This document shows positions 47,800 to 59,169 of a DNA stretch of 64,000 nt, one piece after another. The position numbers and the translations under genes are program-made. The stretch comes from Wyeomyia smithii (taxonomy: Eukaryota; Arthropoda; Insecta; Diptera; Culicidae): the NCBI RefSeq assembly GCF_029784165.1, contig NC_073695.1:232750380-232814379 (forward strand). The letters run 5' to 3'. The notes under the pieces are model-generated. The model made no database searches, had not been told where the DNA came from, and worked only from the letters and a program-made list of their open reading frames with translations. Position 1 is the first letter of the stretch. Each line of letters starts with the position of its first letter.

Positions 47800-48900
47800 T
47801 TATAGTTTATGCAAAACGAACGAAAAGTTTGCACCGGTGGGTAAACCCTCCCGAACGAAGTCATAAGTTTCGCATTTTTTAAAACCGAAGGACCAACAAC
47901 CGAAGCGCCGTTGATGCGCACCGTCGTAACCGGAGAACTGACAGAACAATTCAGCTGAAGAGAAAACCCACTGACGCAACGTCATCTTCTTATCCGCCGG
48001 ATTGCGTCCGGCCACTCCGGTGTCCTATTTCCGAACAGTTTCAAGTTGCCATTTGACGACCGCCGCACTGCCGCCTGCCGTGTCACCGCTCCAACTATGT
48101 CATGCTTCAATGTGGCTCATCATGAATGGCCCTTGCTGCTGTTGTACTGGACAGGAAGTGCGTACGCCTATTACGCACGATGCGCAGTGTACGTGGGCCA
48201 AGAGGCCCAAACCAACAACGGGATGTACCGATGACAATCATGAATGAATGGTTATGGTGATTCGTTGTGTTTGACACATCCAGGATTGTGTGGCTTTTTT
48301 TTTCATTTCGGCTGGAGCTGGAAGAAGAACGAAAAAAATTGCTGTTATTATTAGCGCCTGCTTATCAGCTTTGAGGCATTCATAAATAACAACTGCGCGC
48401 ATTGCCGTGTGTCGAAAAGAGTAACGACATCAACGGTGAAAAAAAATCAAAATATTTGTTATTATACGCGTAGTGTTTCTTTCTTCTCTTCGTTCTCGCT
48501 CCAACTCCCGGATCCTATACGGAGCCGCGATTTGCGCGGTGGTTTGCGCTATCTCCAGTTTCCTCAGCGCGTCCGTCGTCGTCGTTCGTTCTTTTGCTTG
48601 CAGTTCGTTGTTTTTATTATGCGGTTTACCGTCGTCGGTTGAGCTTGCCTTGCCTGTCTGCTGCTCTCTGGGGCATGGGAACTCGTCGCGCCGGTACTGC
48701 AGTCGCTTCACTCCTGGCCGTGAAAGAATGTGCAGTCAGCCAGCCAGCCACCACACACTGGTTGGTGCGGTTGGAAAGTCCTGGCAGTACATTTTACGCC
48801 GGCTTCACTCAGAGCGCGCAAGTGCGCAAGTAGCGGCGCCAACGAGTAATAAAAATGCAACTGATAGCAAAATTTGTTGAGCAAATTTACTCCACCGCGC
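47800..48900. other. GC-rich promoter-like island inside InR intron 1
   Basis: About 1.1 kb of GC-rich sequence stands out sharply from the AT-rich intron. Overlapping frames on both strands (48473-48880 plus, 48708-49025 minus) have no recognisable domain. It could be an alternative promoter downstream of the first coding exon or an enhancer. No splice pairing was fixed. Confidence 0.3.
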
Positions 48901-49227
48901 TTCAAGTGGGAGTGATTTACGGTGTATCTAATATCCACAGCGACCCCGAATGCGGCGGATGATGCAATGGGAGGGGAAGTGCTGTTGGGTTGAGAGTGCG
49001 GGTGGCCAGACAATATGGGAACCATTTTGCTCTCACAGGGTTCTGTTTCCAGGTTCTGTCTAACGTCACTTTGTCTGTTGGCTATTGTGGGTTGCTGTTT
49101 GCATAGTCAAATTACATAGTTCTGACTGTCCCACACATGCAGAGGACATGCTTCGGTTACAATTAGGAAGTCTAGGAATCATCTGCTTGGTGGTTACATC
49201 TCGTGTTACGGAGCTTAGAAAATAATA

Positions 49228-49352
49228 TGGGTATTCATGTCGAGCTCGTATACAAATACCCAGCCGTAAAAATACTCACCTCCATTGACGAGTAATGGAA
49301 GATATACAGTTAACGGCTGAGTATTTGTATACGAGCTCGATGTGAAGACCCC
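49228..49352. mobile_element. Small MITE with CGAGCTCGTATACAAATA arms
   Basis: The left arm TCGAGCTCGTATACAAATAC... through CAGCCGT (49239-49267) is mirrored by ACGGCTGAGTATTTGTATAC... through CTCGA (49313-49341). The total is about 125 bp. The outer ends GGGTATTC and GACCCC are imperfect. No clear target duplication. Confidence 0.7.
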
Positions 49353-49949
49353 TAATGTTTATCGTTCAAAGAAATTCACTAAAATGAGTCTTCAACTGAT
49401 GCAATATCACTTCTTCTATAGAAATGGGAATTCATAGGATCGATATTTATTCTTTCACTTGCTGACCCAAATTTTGTGCTGCCATAAATTGATACCAATG
49501 TGTTATTGTTGATATCAGTTGGAAAATACCAAAGTGCTGCTTCAAAAAAAAAAACTTAACTAAAATTCCTAGTAAAAATATAAAACATTTCATATTAAAG
49601 GTATTGAGAGCCGAGATGATTTTTGACTTTCGCATTAATCCGGCGTGATCAGGTATTAAAATCACAAAATATTGTTGTGGCGAAATCCACAACGTGTCCA
49701 CGTGTATGATGTGCTGAAACATTTCCCTGAATGTGTAACTGTGGTACGGATGGATCAGAAGACGTAGTGTGTCGCGAGAAACACAGGTTTTACGCTGAGG
49801 TTAGAGGTATTAGGAAAAATAATGGAAAACTGAGCACATTCGAACTACGACATCACAAAAAATTGAAATTCTAATGGTTATCTTAATTTTCTTGTCTGCA
49901 TGCAACCAAAAAGAACGATAAAGCAAAATCTGGTGATATAAAGACGCGT

Positions 49950-50250
49950 TCGAAAGTTGCACAAAAAACTATCGACGATGTACGAAGAATGCACGCCTGA
50001 AATTTTACCAGGTCATTGTATGGTGCTGAAATATTTGTCAAGAAGTTCTCGATTTGATAAGGGATTTATAACTGTGGACAGGAAATCTAGGTTCTTGTTT
50101 CAAACAAGACAACAGATTCAAAACTGTATGGAGAAGAGTGCCTGCAGAAATGTCTTCTTCCGTTCATTAAGACTCACAAAGGTCCTGTAAAGTTTTTGAC
50201 AGGTTTTAGCGAGCTGCCACCAGAGTCGAGACGTGCTTCAATGGTACTGT
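49950..50250 (+). pseudogene. Degenerate Tc1/mariner-type (DD37E-like) transposase relic
   Basis: Shifted frames contain YEECTPEILPGHCMVLKY, where DDETY...LPG would stand in the intact gene. They then read YGEECLQKCLLPFIKTHKGPVKFL, which parallels YVKECLQKRLLPMVKQHNNPPIFW of the transposase at 12036, and remains of a DLASCHY/WY segment and an ending like LHPIE. Many stops and indels. The catalytic residues are lost. Confidence 0.6.
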
Positions 50251-50739
50251 GACAAGAGACTTCAATCCTCCCAATTACATCCAATCGAGAAATAATAGAC
50301 AATTCTTATGCTGAAATTGAATGACAGTGCTAAGGGACGCGGGATGAAATGCAGACATGAAAGGATCCGGAAAAAATGGCCTTTGAGGTAGACCAACAAA
50401 GAGTCTGAACTTTTGAGGGCGATATCCGAAAAAAAGTACGAAAATTCATCAAAACTGAAACGGATTTCTTTCAATATTTTATAATGATTATCTTTTTTTG
50501 ATATTAAAGCCTTTTGTGTACCTTTAACGACGATACACCTGGTTTTGTGATTTTGGATCCAGAATGCATCAATCTTTGTGACAATCGAATCAATAGCAAA
50601 AAACATCCACATAAGTATACCTATTAGCGTTAGAACGAAAGCTAGCAGCAAAATATTTTTTCATAAGCAAAAATTTTCAAATTGTTCTTAAAATTTCCCA
50701 ACTGTTCTAGGTTTTACCGATAAAAGAAAATTCTGTGAT

Positions 50740-51660
50740 AATTCCAGGTTTGCCAGGTTTTTTTCAGGCGCTAGATATCCGATTAATAGCTTTCAAAAGC
50801 AACACAAAAAGGACTATTCAAGTTCGTCGTAAAACAAATCTTTCTCAAGAAACAACAAAACTCACAATAGATAAAATTACGAGAAACGGATCTAAATTTT
50901 TTATCATCGGTGATTTTATTACCAAACATCGATTGTGAAATATACTAAAATTATTTTCAATGGAAAAATATTGTTTAACGTTTGCTCTGCTGAATTTTAT
51001 TCGGTTTATATCCTAATGTTTCATGAACGTGCGCAAGTTTGTTTGGCTAGAAAATACAGGCATGCTAACATATGCGTTTTTTCTGATAGTCAAGCAACAC
51101 TTAACGCACAAAAAGCCTGCACATGTACCTCTAAGCTAGTATGGAAGTGCATCCTTTCACTGGAAAAACTGGCAAAAAGGAATCAAGTATGGTTATACTG
51201 GGTTCCTGGTCACTGCGGAGTGGAAGGCAATCAAAAAGCCGATACGTTAGCTAGACAGGGGTCATGAACCGATTTAATTGGCCCAGAACCGTTCTGTGGG
51301 GTGTCATCAAGCGCCTTGAAAGCAGAATTGAAAACCTGAGAACACCGGACAATACAGGAGAACTGGAAATGCTCAGTAGGGCTACGCCAGTCGAAACGGT
51401 TCATAAAACCAAGCGTGAAGGAAAGCCAGCAATTGCTTAGTTTAAATAAAAAGGAACTAAGAACAACTACCGGACTGTTTACAAGACATTGTCCAAGTAA
51501 GTATCACCTGAAACAAATTAGTCAGTCAAGTGACGAAATTTGTCGTCTCTGTGGGTTCGAATGTGAAACCGCAGAACTTTTGTTCTGCCACTGCAGTGCA
51601 CTAATACAGCGCAGAATAAGAGCCTTTGGAAAAGGAACTTTGGAGCCTTTCGAGGTCTGA
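50740..51660 (+). pseudogene. Internally deleted non-LTR retrotransposon: endonuclease fragment joined to RNase H
   Basis: The first part (to 50938) ends NGSKFFIIGDFITKHRL, the GDxN-type motif of an AP-like endonuclease with N changed. Almost at once the next frame (50935-51267) reads VCSAEFYSVYILM, then HANICVFSDSQATLNAQK, LEKLAKRNQVWLYWVPGHCGVEGNQKADTLARQGS: the E, SDS and GHxxxxGNxxAD motifs of a retrotransposon RNase H. After a frame change the C-terminal zinc-knuckle-like tail follows (51415-51660; ICRLCGFECETAELLFCHC). The whole reverse transcriptase is missing. RNase H at this place suggests the I/LOA/R1 group. Confidence 0.75.
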
Positions 51661-52322
51661 TCTGCAAATCCTAATGAGGTAATTAATTTCATACGAAATT
51701 TAGTGCCAAATTGACAGAAAGAGTGCAACATGACAACGACGATCACTTCCATCAATAGTGATATGTCTGCCACGACTAAAGAAGAGGTATAGCACAAAAG
51801 ATCAAAACAATGGTCGCAGTGGTCCAAATCCAAAAATCCAAATGTTCCACGATCGAAGAAAGCTTGAATTGTGATATTGTTTTACAAAATAAGTGCGATC
51901 ATTGACCGAACATTAAATGATTCGTGAGATTTAATTTTCAATGCCCGGAACTTATCTGTTCTTAAGGCTCGAGTGAAATTTTTTCAATTTCTTATACGTT
52001 TGAAGAATATCAAAAATCTAGTGATGATTTTTCACTAGATCTTTGAAAAACATTTTTAAAGATTTAGAAACGGAAATCAAATATAGATTCACTCTCTTGC
52101 GAAATGAAAATTTCATGAGACAACTTAAATCATGGAATATGGTTTCTGAAAGCTTTCGAAGGTTCTTAGGAACCCTCAAAACCCATTCCAGTCCTCGAAG
52201 AGTATAACATCGAAAACGTGAAAACTGATAAGAAACGTCAATGTCGGTCGGATTATTTTCATTGTTATGCGGTTTCAGATGTGATTCAACCCTTGCGCTT
52301 CTTAAGTAGACGCGGGAGATAC
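51661..52322. other. Intron segment without supported features
   Basis: Mostly AT-rich sequence after the retrotransposon relic; no feature was seen. Confidence 0.4.
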
Positions 52323-53000
52323 TGGTGCTTATTACGGGAGTTACTTCACGGTGAAATCAGAGTAAAGTGAACAAAATCCTATTACGGGACTCACGTAAGT
52401 GAGAAAAACGTCGCAAAGTGACATCTGCCGCGGAATCAGGGTTATTATAGGTGTCATATCAGTGAAGTGAGAACGGAAAAAGCGACGTTTCGCGTGGAAT
52501 CATTTCACGACCATTTTGAACGGTGAAATGATTCCACGTAGATGCCAGAAGTCTTAAAGTTGATTGATTCGCGATCTATCGGTAAATATATGATTTATTC
52601 TTCAGTAACGAAACGAATCAGAATTTGATCCGTGCCTTAAAGCGGTAAAATTTTAATTTTTTTGCCCGATTAAAAAAATGCAAACTAGTTCAGAAAATTT
52701 TCGATACCGAAAATAACATTTTTTTATGCCGAATGTCTTAGAAATGCAGAACACGTCAAGATCTGGTGTTATCTAAAAAAAACAAAAAAAAACACTTTCG
52801 GGGACTTAGAGATTTTTGAGCTGGGAAACAATCTCATTTCACTTGTCCTATTCTCAATTCCACTTCACTGGCAATCTCACTCCACGGAGGTGATTTTTGT
52901 CACCTCACTTGAGGTGGAATCGGGAATAGGTCTAAAAAAGTGAAGTGAGCGTGAGAGTGAAATATAATTTACCGTGAAGTGACTCCAATAATAAGCACCA
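52323..53000. mobile_element. MITE-like element with TGGTGCTTATTA ends and internal hairpins
   Basis: The left end TGGTGCTTATTACGGGAG with ACTTCACGGTGAAAT is mirrored at the right by ATTTACCGTGAAGTGACTCC and AATAATAAGCACCA. It is about 678 bp long with many GTGAAGTGA-type subrepeats. An internal 16-bp inverted pair CGTGGAATCATTTCAC (52493-52508) and its complement (52523-52538) can form a hairpin. The target duplication was not resolved. Confidence 0.65.
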
Positions 53001-53245
53001 CTGTGAATCTGAAATGTTGTAATCTGAGTGAAAAACTCTTTATAATTTATGTATGTGCTTTCTGTCCGAAAATAAAAGGAACGGTGAATTTTTTGTATCT
53101 ACAACAAACACGAGCAAAAGAAAACAAAAAAGAGCAAAAACATTAAATTTTACGTTTCTACATCGAGTACAAGACGTTATAACTCATACCACATTCCCTC
53201 AATAATTTGAATTCGAACGTAGTGAGTCCTATTAAACATGAAGTA

Positions 53246-53448
53246 CAGTTCTTTTTCGATTTTATCACGTTCAAAAAAAAACTTCACCGTAAATTTGTTA
53301 AAACCGTGAATTCAGCGAATTGATAAAAATGGGATATTTTTTGTTGGATTCAATTGAAATTTATGATATTTTGAGTAAGATGATGCAAACAGTTCAATGG
53401 AGTATAAGTCCAAGACACAAACGAATGAACAAGGAAACTAGTTCATAA
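53246..53448 (-). mobile_element. Truncated copy of the pogo-like element at 1401-2143
   Basis: It starts CAGTTCTTTTTCGATTTTAT after TA (53244-53245). Read reversed, it matches the right half of 1401-2143: shared segments include AATTCACGGTTTT, CCAACA, GATATTTTGAGTAA (as complement), ACGAATGAACAA and GTTCATAAT. Only one end is kept; it stops where the next element begins. Confidence 0.75.
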
Positions 53449-53450
53449 TA

Positions 53451-53754
53451 CAGGTTGGACTCGAAATTTTTTTCACTCCGGATAATCAATTTTTCCGGAT
53501 AATCGAATCACCAACTTTTTCTTACAAATTTGCCTTCAACGAACGTAAAACAACGATTATTCTCATTCTTTCGTTATGTTACTTGAATGATGCAGAGTGG
53601 CGTTATCAGAAATCATTTTTGTGGAAAAAAGTAAAGTAAAGTTTTGTGGGTAAATTCTCGAGTAACAAAAAAAATTGACACTGATTGGTTCAACTTAACT
53701 CGGACATGTCCAAAATTCCGGATAATCGAATCCCGGATAATTGAGTCGGACCTG
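53451..53754. mobile_element. TA-target Tigger-like MITE with GGATAATCGAATC motifs
   Basis: The left end CAGGTTGGACTCGAAATT with GGATAATCGAATC mirrors the right end, whose complement is CAGGTCCGACTCAATTATCC. TA stands at 53449-53450 and 53755-53756. It is 304 bp long and non-coding. It is inserted at the broken edge of the truncated pogo-like copy. Confidence 0.8.
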
Positions 53755-53814
53755 TATTTATCTCCATAGTATTTTCGCGAACTTTCTCATGGGCGTTCGA
53801 CTACTCATCAGTTA

Positions 53815-54380
53815 CTTGTAGACAAAGAAAAAGCATTCGACAGCATTTGGTATAAAGGTTTAATAACTAAGAAATATTCAGTTTCTGTTTTCCGTTTTTC
53901 TCATTACGTCACAAAAATTATACAAAGCAACTTAACTGGCCACACTCTTAAGGCCGACTACTTAAATGGTAAATTTGATAGATTGCCTGTTAGAGCTGGT
54001 ATACCTCAAGGAAGTATTTTGGACTCAATCCTGTATAATATTTTTACGTCTGATTTTTTTAATTATCTTTTTTTACCACCGGGATGTGAGCAGTCTCTGT
54101 TTTGTGACGAAACAAACAGTTCTGCAAAAGAAAAAAACCTTTGTGTTACATGCAGGGCTGCAAAAAAGTCTAGATATATTTCCATTATATTTGCAGAAAT
54201 GACAAATTTTTCCTAGTGCATCAAAAACACAATTAATTATTTTTCCTCATAAGCCAAGAGTTTCACTTTTTGAACCCACCGATAATCACGTTGTTAAGAT
54301 TGACAGTGTGATCTAAAATTGGTCTGATCAAGTTGAATACTTAGGGCTAATTTATGATAAGAATCTTTTTTTTTCAAAAA
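53815..54380 (+). pseudogene. Jockey-like reverse transcriptase relic
   Basis: In shifted frames the order is KAFDSIWYKGLI, IQSNLTGHTLKADYLNGKFDRLPVRAGIPQGSILDSILYNIFTSDF and LFCDETN (where F-ADD is expected). Later come QLIIFPHKPRVSLFEPTD and WSDQVEYLGLIYDKNLFF. These are consecutive jockey-clade motifs. Several stops are present and the catalytic aspartates are altered. Confidence 0.75.
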
Positions 54381-54439
54381 GCACATTGAGAATATCAAAA
54401 AATCAAAGTGGAATAAAATATTTGAACCCACAATGTTAT

Positions 54440-54600
54440 ATACAGTGGGTGGGGTGGCCATTCTTCCAGGAAAAACAGGAAGAGCGGGAAAAAGGCGAGA
54501 ATTTTAAATCACCGAAAAAACGACGGGAGTACCGGGGAACTGGGAAAATTAAATTAGGGAAAATTACCCCACTGCACGTTTTCCGCATTATGTTCAACCA
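54440..54600. repeat. Dispersed repeat with GGTGGCCA and ACCGGGAA motifs (copy 2)
   Basis: It contains GTGGGTGGGGTGGCCATTC, AGAGCGGGAAAAAGGCG and GTACCGGGGAACTGGGAAAA, the same style as 36290-36390. Boundaries are approximate. Confidence 0.4.
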
Positions 54601-55279
54601 TTTCTAAGAAAGAAGTAAGTAGTTTGTTTCCACATTGGAGTAAATTTAGCGAAAACCTGATCAGACAGCAAGGATCTATTAACCATTTGCCAGTTTATGA
54701 GCATCCAGAAGTTGGGGTAACCTTTGTTACAGATGGTTGACCAAATTTTAGTTTTTGTTATTTTCGATGATCCAATACCGTTTACTGTTTCATGAAGGTG
54801 GGCTAAATCCATCTGTAAAATTACAAAGGCTTATAAAGAGTCTCGATGTTTTCAGGGAACGTTTTGATAAATACAAAAATAGATATTTTTATAATGTTTT
54901 TATAACGAGTTTCAATGTAAACAGTGCATAATGAGTGAAAGTATACATGCTTCTGGCTAAACTGGTAGAATTAGACCATTCAAACTAATCCAATTCATGA
55001 GTAACATCATTTTGAAAATCATCGCAAAGCTTTAACTTTTGAGCTTCCGACAGTGTTGTTGCGTTGGTTTCAAAAATATACCTAGGTCATGTGATGGATG
55101 AGTGTTCTGAATAGCGTATTAGAGACAAATTCAAGTATTTAGATGAATAATCAAAGCTGCACAAAAAGCGGTTGCTAAAACAAATGCTTTGGAGTTTCAA
55201 AATTCTTTGGATTCTTCTGTGTGCTCTGATTGAACAATAAACGAAACATCGTAAGCCCCGCATCTCACTGATTTCAAAA
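54601..55279. other. Intron segment without supported features
   Basis: AT-rich; nothing recognisable. Confidence 0.4.
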
Positions 55280-56700
55280 ATAGTTTTACAGTCAGTTTTT
55301 TAAGTGGGAGATACGTTCGAAATTTGTGTGGAACCGCGTAAAAAAGGCTAAATTGAGTTGAAAAAAGAAACGTAGAAAATCGTCCCAAAACTTTGACTGA
55401 ATATGATAGTGGCTAAAATACAATACAGTGATCACCGGATTATATCTCACCCTGATGATTTTTTTGCGTGATAAAATAGGGAAAGTGATAAAATCGGGAA
55501 ATTTTTAATTTTTTTTTATTGAAGATGTTAAATCAATAACTAAATACGTAAAATCAGCGATTTTAATTTTTTTTGGAAAATTTATCTGTACAAACATATG
55601 AAAAAAGCTGCAGTTGTTTTTTCATAAATCGATATATCTGAATAATGACAAAAGATAGAGAAAAGTTGTCAAGGGATGAATTTGAGGAAACTGTCCGAGC
55701 TTTTATAAAAAATATTTAAAAAATTCAATTTGAGATCCTGTACTGAAAAAAAATTTCAAAAACAAAAGATGACTATAAAAAATCGATCATCACTATTTTT
55801 TTAAAACATTTTTTTAGATAGATGATTCAGTTGCCTAAAACTTTTCTGAACAAACCTAAAAAAATAAAAAACCTAAAAAAATCGATGTAAAGTTGCAAAT
55901 AAATTACAATTAAGTCTCTTATTCGTTCATGTTTTTGTTTGAATTGGTAAAATGAATTACTTGCTTTTTTGTAGCGCAGTACCATAAGCAAAATATTAGA
56001 TGTTCTCACAACACTGAACTTTGCCGAAGACAGCATGCTGATATCTCTCACATATTGCAACCAAAAAAATCTTAAAATGTAAATAACGATTTTTAATGCC
56101 ATCTCATAGAAAACTTTATGTTGCTTGCAATAGGTAAGAGATAGAAACATGATGTCTTTTGTAAAGTTTCTTGTTTTGAGATCACCTAATACCTTGCCTA
56201 AGACACCAAGCGTCTATCTTTATCTAATGAAAAAGTAAATATTCTATCTCACCTTTAGGAGGATTGATCACCCAGCTTTCTACATCAAAAGATGCGTTTT
56301 AAATATTTTGAAACTTCTCCGAACATATTATACGGTTTTAATAAACATTTGTATCATTATTCAATTATTCGCACGATAACAACAAAATGTAACATTGTGC
56401 ATCGGTTGAATTTTTAATGTAAACTGCATCCAAAATGATACACAGAATTATGAAAAATATTTTGAATATTGAAGCGTAATAGAAAATCAGTTCACCCTGA
56501 CAGTTTTTAAATGTAATGTTTTATGATGATAAAATCGGGTGAAAATTTGATAAAATCGGGGGCAGATAAAATCGGGTACAGATATAATCGGGTGATTACT
56601 GTATTATAAATGTTCAGTATTCAAACCAAAATCGTGAATTTTTCAAACACTGCTATATGATTACTTGTGTCCCAAAACGGAAGGATTTGCTGCAGTTATT
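55280..56700. mobile_element. Degenerate GCTTTTTACGCGG-family MITE split by a later insertion (copy 3)
   Basis: The left part (about 55280-55425) contains GGAACCGCGTAAAAAAGGC and ACTGAATATGATAGTGGC, which match 23140-23230 in copy 2 (TGAATATGATAGTGGCCAA). The right part (about 56604-56700) contains AAAATCGTGAATTTTTC, CCCAAAACGG and a TGATTACTTGTG segment that match 23275-23340. The sequence between is the separate element 55426-56601. Confidence 0.6.
55426..56601. mobile_element. 1.18-kb TA-target element with CAGTGATCACCGGATTATAT ends
   Basis: The left end CAGTGATCACCGGATTATAT and the right end complementary to CAGTAATCACCCGATTATAT are inverted repeats flanked by TA (55424-55425 and 56602-56603). 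The interior is AT-rich with repeated GATAAAATCGGG motifs near both ends and no intact frame. It sits inside the MITE copy 3. The ends resemble pogo-type elements. Confidence 0.78.
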
Positions 56701-56701
56701 A

Positions 56702-57066
56702 GGGGCCGTTCCTAAACCACGTGGTCATGTTTCGATCACTTTTCTACCCTCGTACCCCCCCCCCCCCCCGTGGTCTTTCGTGGTCTTTTGGCCAACCCCC
56801 CCCCCCTTGCGATTTTAACCACGTGGTCTTTTTATTTTTCAAGTGCCAAAATTTCACTTCAAATTTTACATTTTTATTATTGAACTTTCAGTACATTCTA
56901 CATTTCTAAAATGCAAAAGCTCCATTCTTGACAAACAATAAACCACAAACAAACAAGACTACGTGGTCATTTCGTTAACCCCCCCACCCCCGTGCGTGGT
57001 CTTTCGAGGTCTTTTGACAAACCCCCCATCCCCCTCTTTATGACCACGTGGTTTAGGAACGGCCCC
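56702..57066. mobile_element. PIF/Harbinger-like MITE with GGGGCCGTTCCTAAACCACG ends
   Basis: Arms of about 27 bp (GGGGCCGTTCCTAAACCACG with GTGG, and its mirror at 57040-57066) bound 365 bp. TTA stands on both sides (56699-56701 and 57067-57069), the 3-bp target of PIF/Harbinger elements. The interior has C-rich runs next to repeated CGTGGTCTTT motifs. The right end is 267 bp upstream of the L1 exon. Confidence 0.75.
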
Positions 57067-57333
57067 TTAACACCGTCTTCAGAAGTTCAAATTTCCTCTT
57101 GAAGTAGACCTGAAATGACATTTGACTCTGGACTCTATTGTACTGTTGTCATCTGCGCGATTACAATTCTATCATGAAGAGCAGTAAATTTCAGGTTTAC
57201 GCAATGTTCAGAAAATCACAGCATGAGGTTCCGATTTATTATGAAATCGTATCAAGTGAAATTATTTCTATTACGAATCGATAACTAAATTGTTATTTAT
57301 CTCTCTCTGTCTCCTTTTCTCTTTTAATTGCAG

Positions 57334-57623
57334 AAGTGTGCGGCAGTGTGGACGTGCGAAATTCACCCTCCAATCTGGAGCGGCTGAAGGATTGCGTCGT
57401 AGTCGAGGGCTTCGTGCATATTCTCCTGATCGACAAGTACAGCGAGGCGAGTTTCGAAAACTATTCCTTTCCGCTGCTAACAGAAATCACCGAATATCTG
57501 CTGCTGTTCCGGGTGAATGGCCTGAAGACGTTGCGGAGGCTCTTCCCGAACCTGGCCGTCATCCGGGGCAGCTCACTCGTCAGTAACTACGCAATCGTGA
57601 TCTACGAGCTGATGCACATTGAG
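57334..57623 (+). CDS. InR: Insulin receptor, L1 domain exon
   Basis: The acceptor TTGCAG ends at 57333. With the one base carried over, the first codon is GAA and the exon reads EVCGSVDVRNSPSNLERLKDC, then VVVEGFVHILLID, FPLLTEITEYLLLFRVNGL, LRRLFPNLAVIRGS and NYAIVIYELMHIE. This is the start of the receptor L domain (L1), the leucine-rich solenoid that forms the primary insulin-binding face of the extracellular alpha subunit; the start EVC and the EGxxxILL, YLLLFRV and FPNLxVIRG motifs align with vertebrate insulin receptors. The length, 290 bases, completes 97 codons. The donor GAG|GTAGGT (GT at 57624) is phase 0. Confidence 0.95.
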
Positions 57624-59040
57624 GTAGGTTGAGATATTTCATCCGTTCTGTCAGTAAATGACAGGCACTTCCATTTTCTAAGAATTTATTTCACGATCGA
57701 TGAACTGTAATGGCGCCCATTCATTAAATTCTGAACAAAAAAACAAAAATGAAAATTCATCACTGAGCAATATTTATTCATTTTTTTTACAACTTGCATA
57801 CTCTCCTCCGCTACAGAGGATGGAATCATTCAATTAGAACTAGATTAGGCGCCCGTCCGGTGCAAAACTGTTGAACCATTAACTCCAACAATGGTCATGT
57901 GGATCGTAAAACCTGAAGTTTTACTGCTTAAAATTATACCATTGCGGTTGGGGCTAACCACCGTGGCCTGTGTCATTCGGAACGGAACGAGCTGTTCAAG
58001 TAAAATGGCGGCAACTCAGTGATGTTTCAAACTCTTTTGACCCCGGACGACGGTAATCTGAAGACACAATTATTTATTGATTTGATAAAAAGAGTAATAT
58101 CTGTTAGTTTGTCAAATTATGGATGTTTTTTTGAGTTTTGAAGTTGCTTTACTTTGCTTCGTGGAGATCCTTCACCAGCATGGATTCGATTGTTTAATAA
58201 CCCACCAAACTTGTCTGTCCGACAAATTTGAGCCGCACGAAAACAAACAATCTTCCGACTGATCGTCAGCCAAATCCGCTGGAATTGCGCGAAGATGTTC
58301 ATTTGACTTTAACCAGCAAAAAAGCGACTTTATAGTCGAATTTTACTGATTTATAACCAACCGTGGTCACGCGCCAGGAAGCCGTGTTCCTTTTTATTTG
58401 CTTTGACCGGTCACCACCGGAGCAGCGGTTCCAATGGAGGGAAGCCATTTCCAATATCCAGGAGAGGGTTGTCACCTTGCGGGGTCTGGCATAGCACTTT
58501 GGCACTACCATCCAGCACCTTTGAACAGTGAAAAAAGCGAAGCAATTAATGACAGTCACCGGGGGGATTCTCATTTTGGGATCTGCTTGTTTTTATTATT
58601 ATTATCGTTATTGGTGAGTTCTTCGACCAAGTGTACACGCGTCGTTGTTTCGTGCTCTATTGAACCGAACGACGGCGACGACAACGACGATCAGCCAAGG
58701 AAGGAAGAAAGGCTGAATAATAATCGAATCGGTCGATCGCAGATCGAAGCGCGCTAGACTGCATACCGTGCTGCGCTTGTTTGCGTACTCGCTCGAGGAG
58801 CAAATTTTGCGCTGTGTTTTGATCGTTAGAGAGGAAAACAAAAGTGGGTCGCAATTAACCGGATTAGCGATTGGTAATTACAACCCGGCTCGGGGTTTTA
58901 AATCAACAAGTGCCAGTCAGCTACGGTGCATAGTGATAATAGGTTCGTTGATCGGAAGCGATGGAATGATTTGTGCAGTTGAATATTTATTGGTGACAGT
59001 CTTTTAAGCATCTGTTTTTCTGTTTTGTCTCCTCTTACAG
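57624..59040 (+). other. InR: InR intron between the two L1 exons (1.4 kb)
   Basis: It is bounded by GTAGGT at 57624 and CTCTTACAG ending at 59040. A mixed-composition patch at 58430-58760 has overlapping frames on both strands without domains. No repeat was identified. Confidence 0.85.
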
Positions 59041-59169
59041 GAAGTTGGCCTAATTTCGCTTACCCACATTACTCGCGGTGGTGTTCGGATCGAGAAGAAC
59101 CCGAAGCTTTGCTTCGCTAATACGATCGACTGGAATGCGATAGCTTCCGGGGCGGAAAACTACGTAAAG
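59041..59169 (+). CDS. InR: Insulin receptor, second L1 exon
   Basis: It reads EVGLISLTHITRGGVRIEKN, PKLCFANTIDW and NAIASGAENYVK (43 codons, phase 0 at both ends). It continues the L1 solenoid: the ITRGxVRIEKNxxLC and TIDW motifs are hallmarks of insulin receptor L1. The donor AAG|GTAAGA (GT at 59170) is strong. The cysteine-rich region, L2, fibronectin domains, membrane segment and kinase are not in the window, so the gene continues to the right. Confidence 0.94.
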
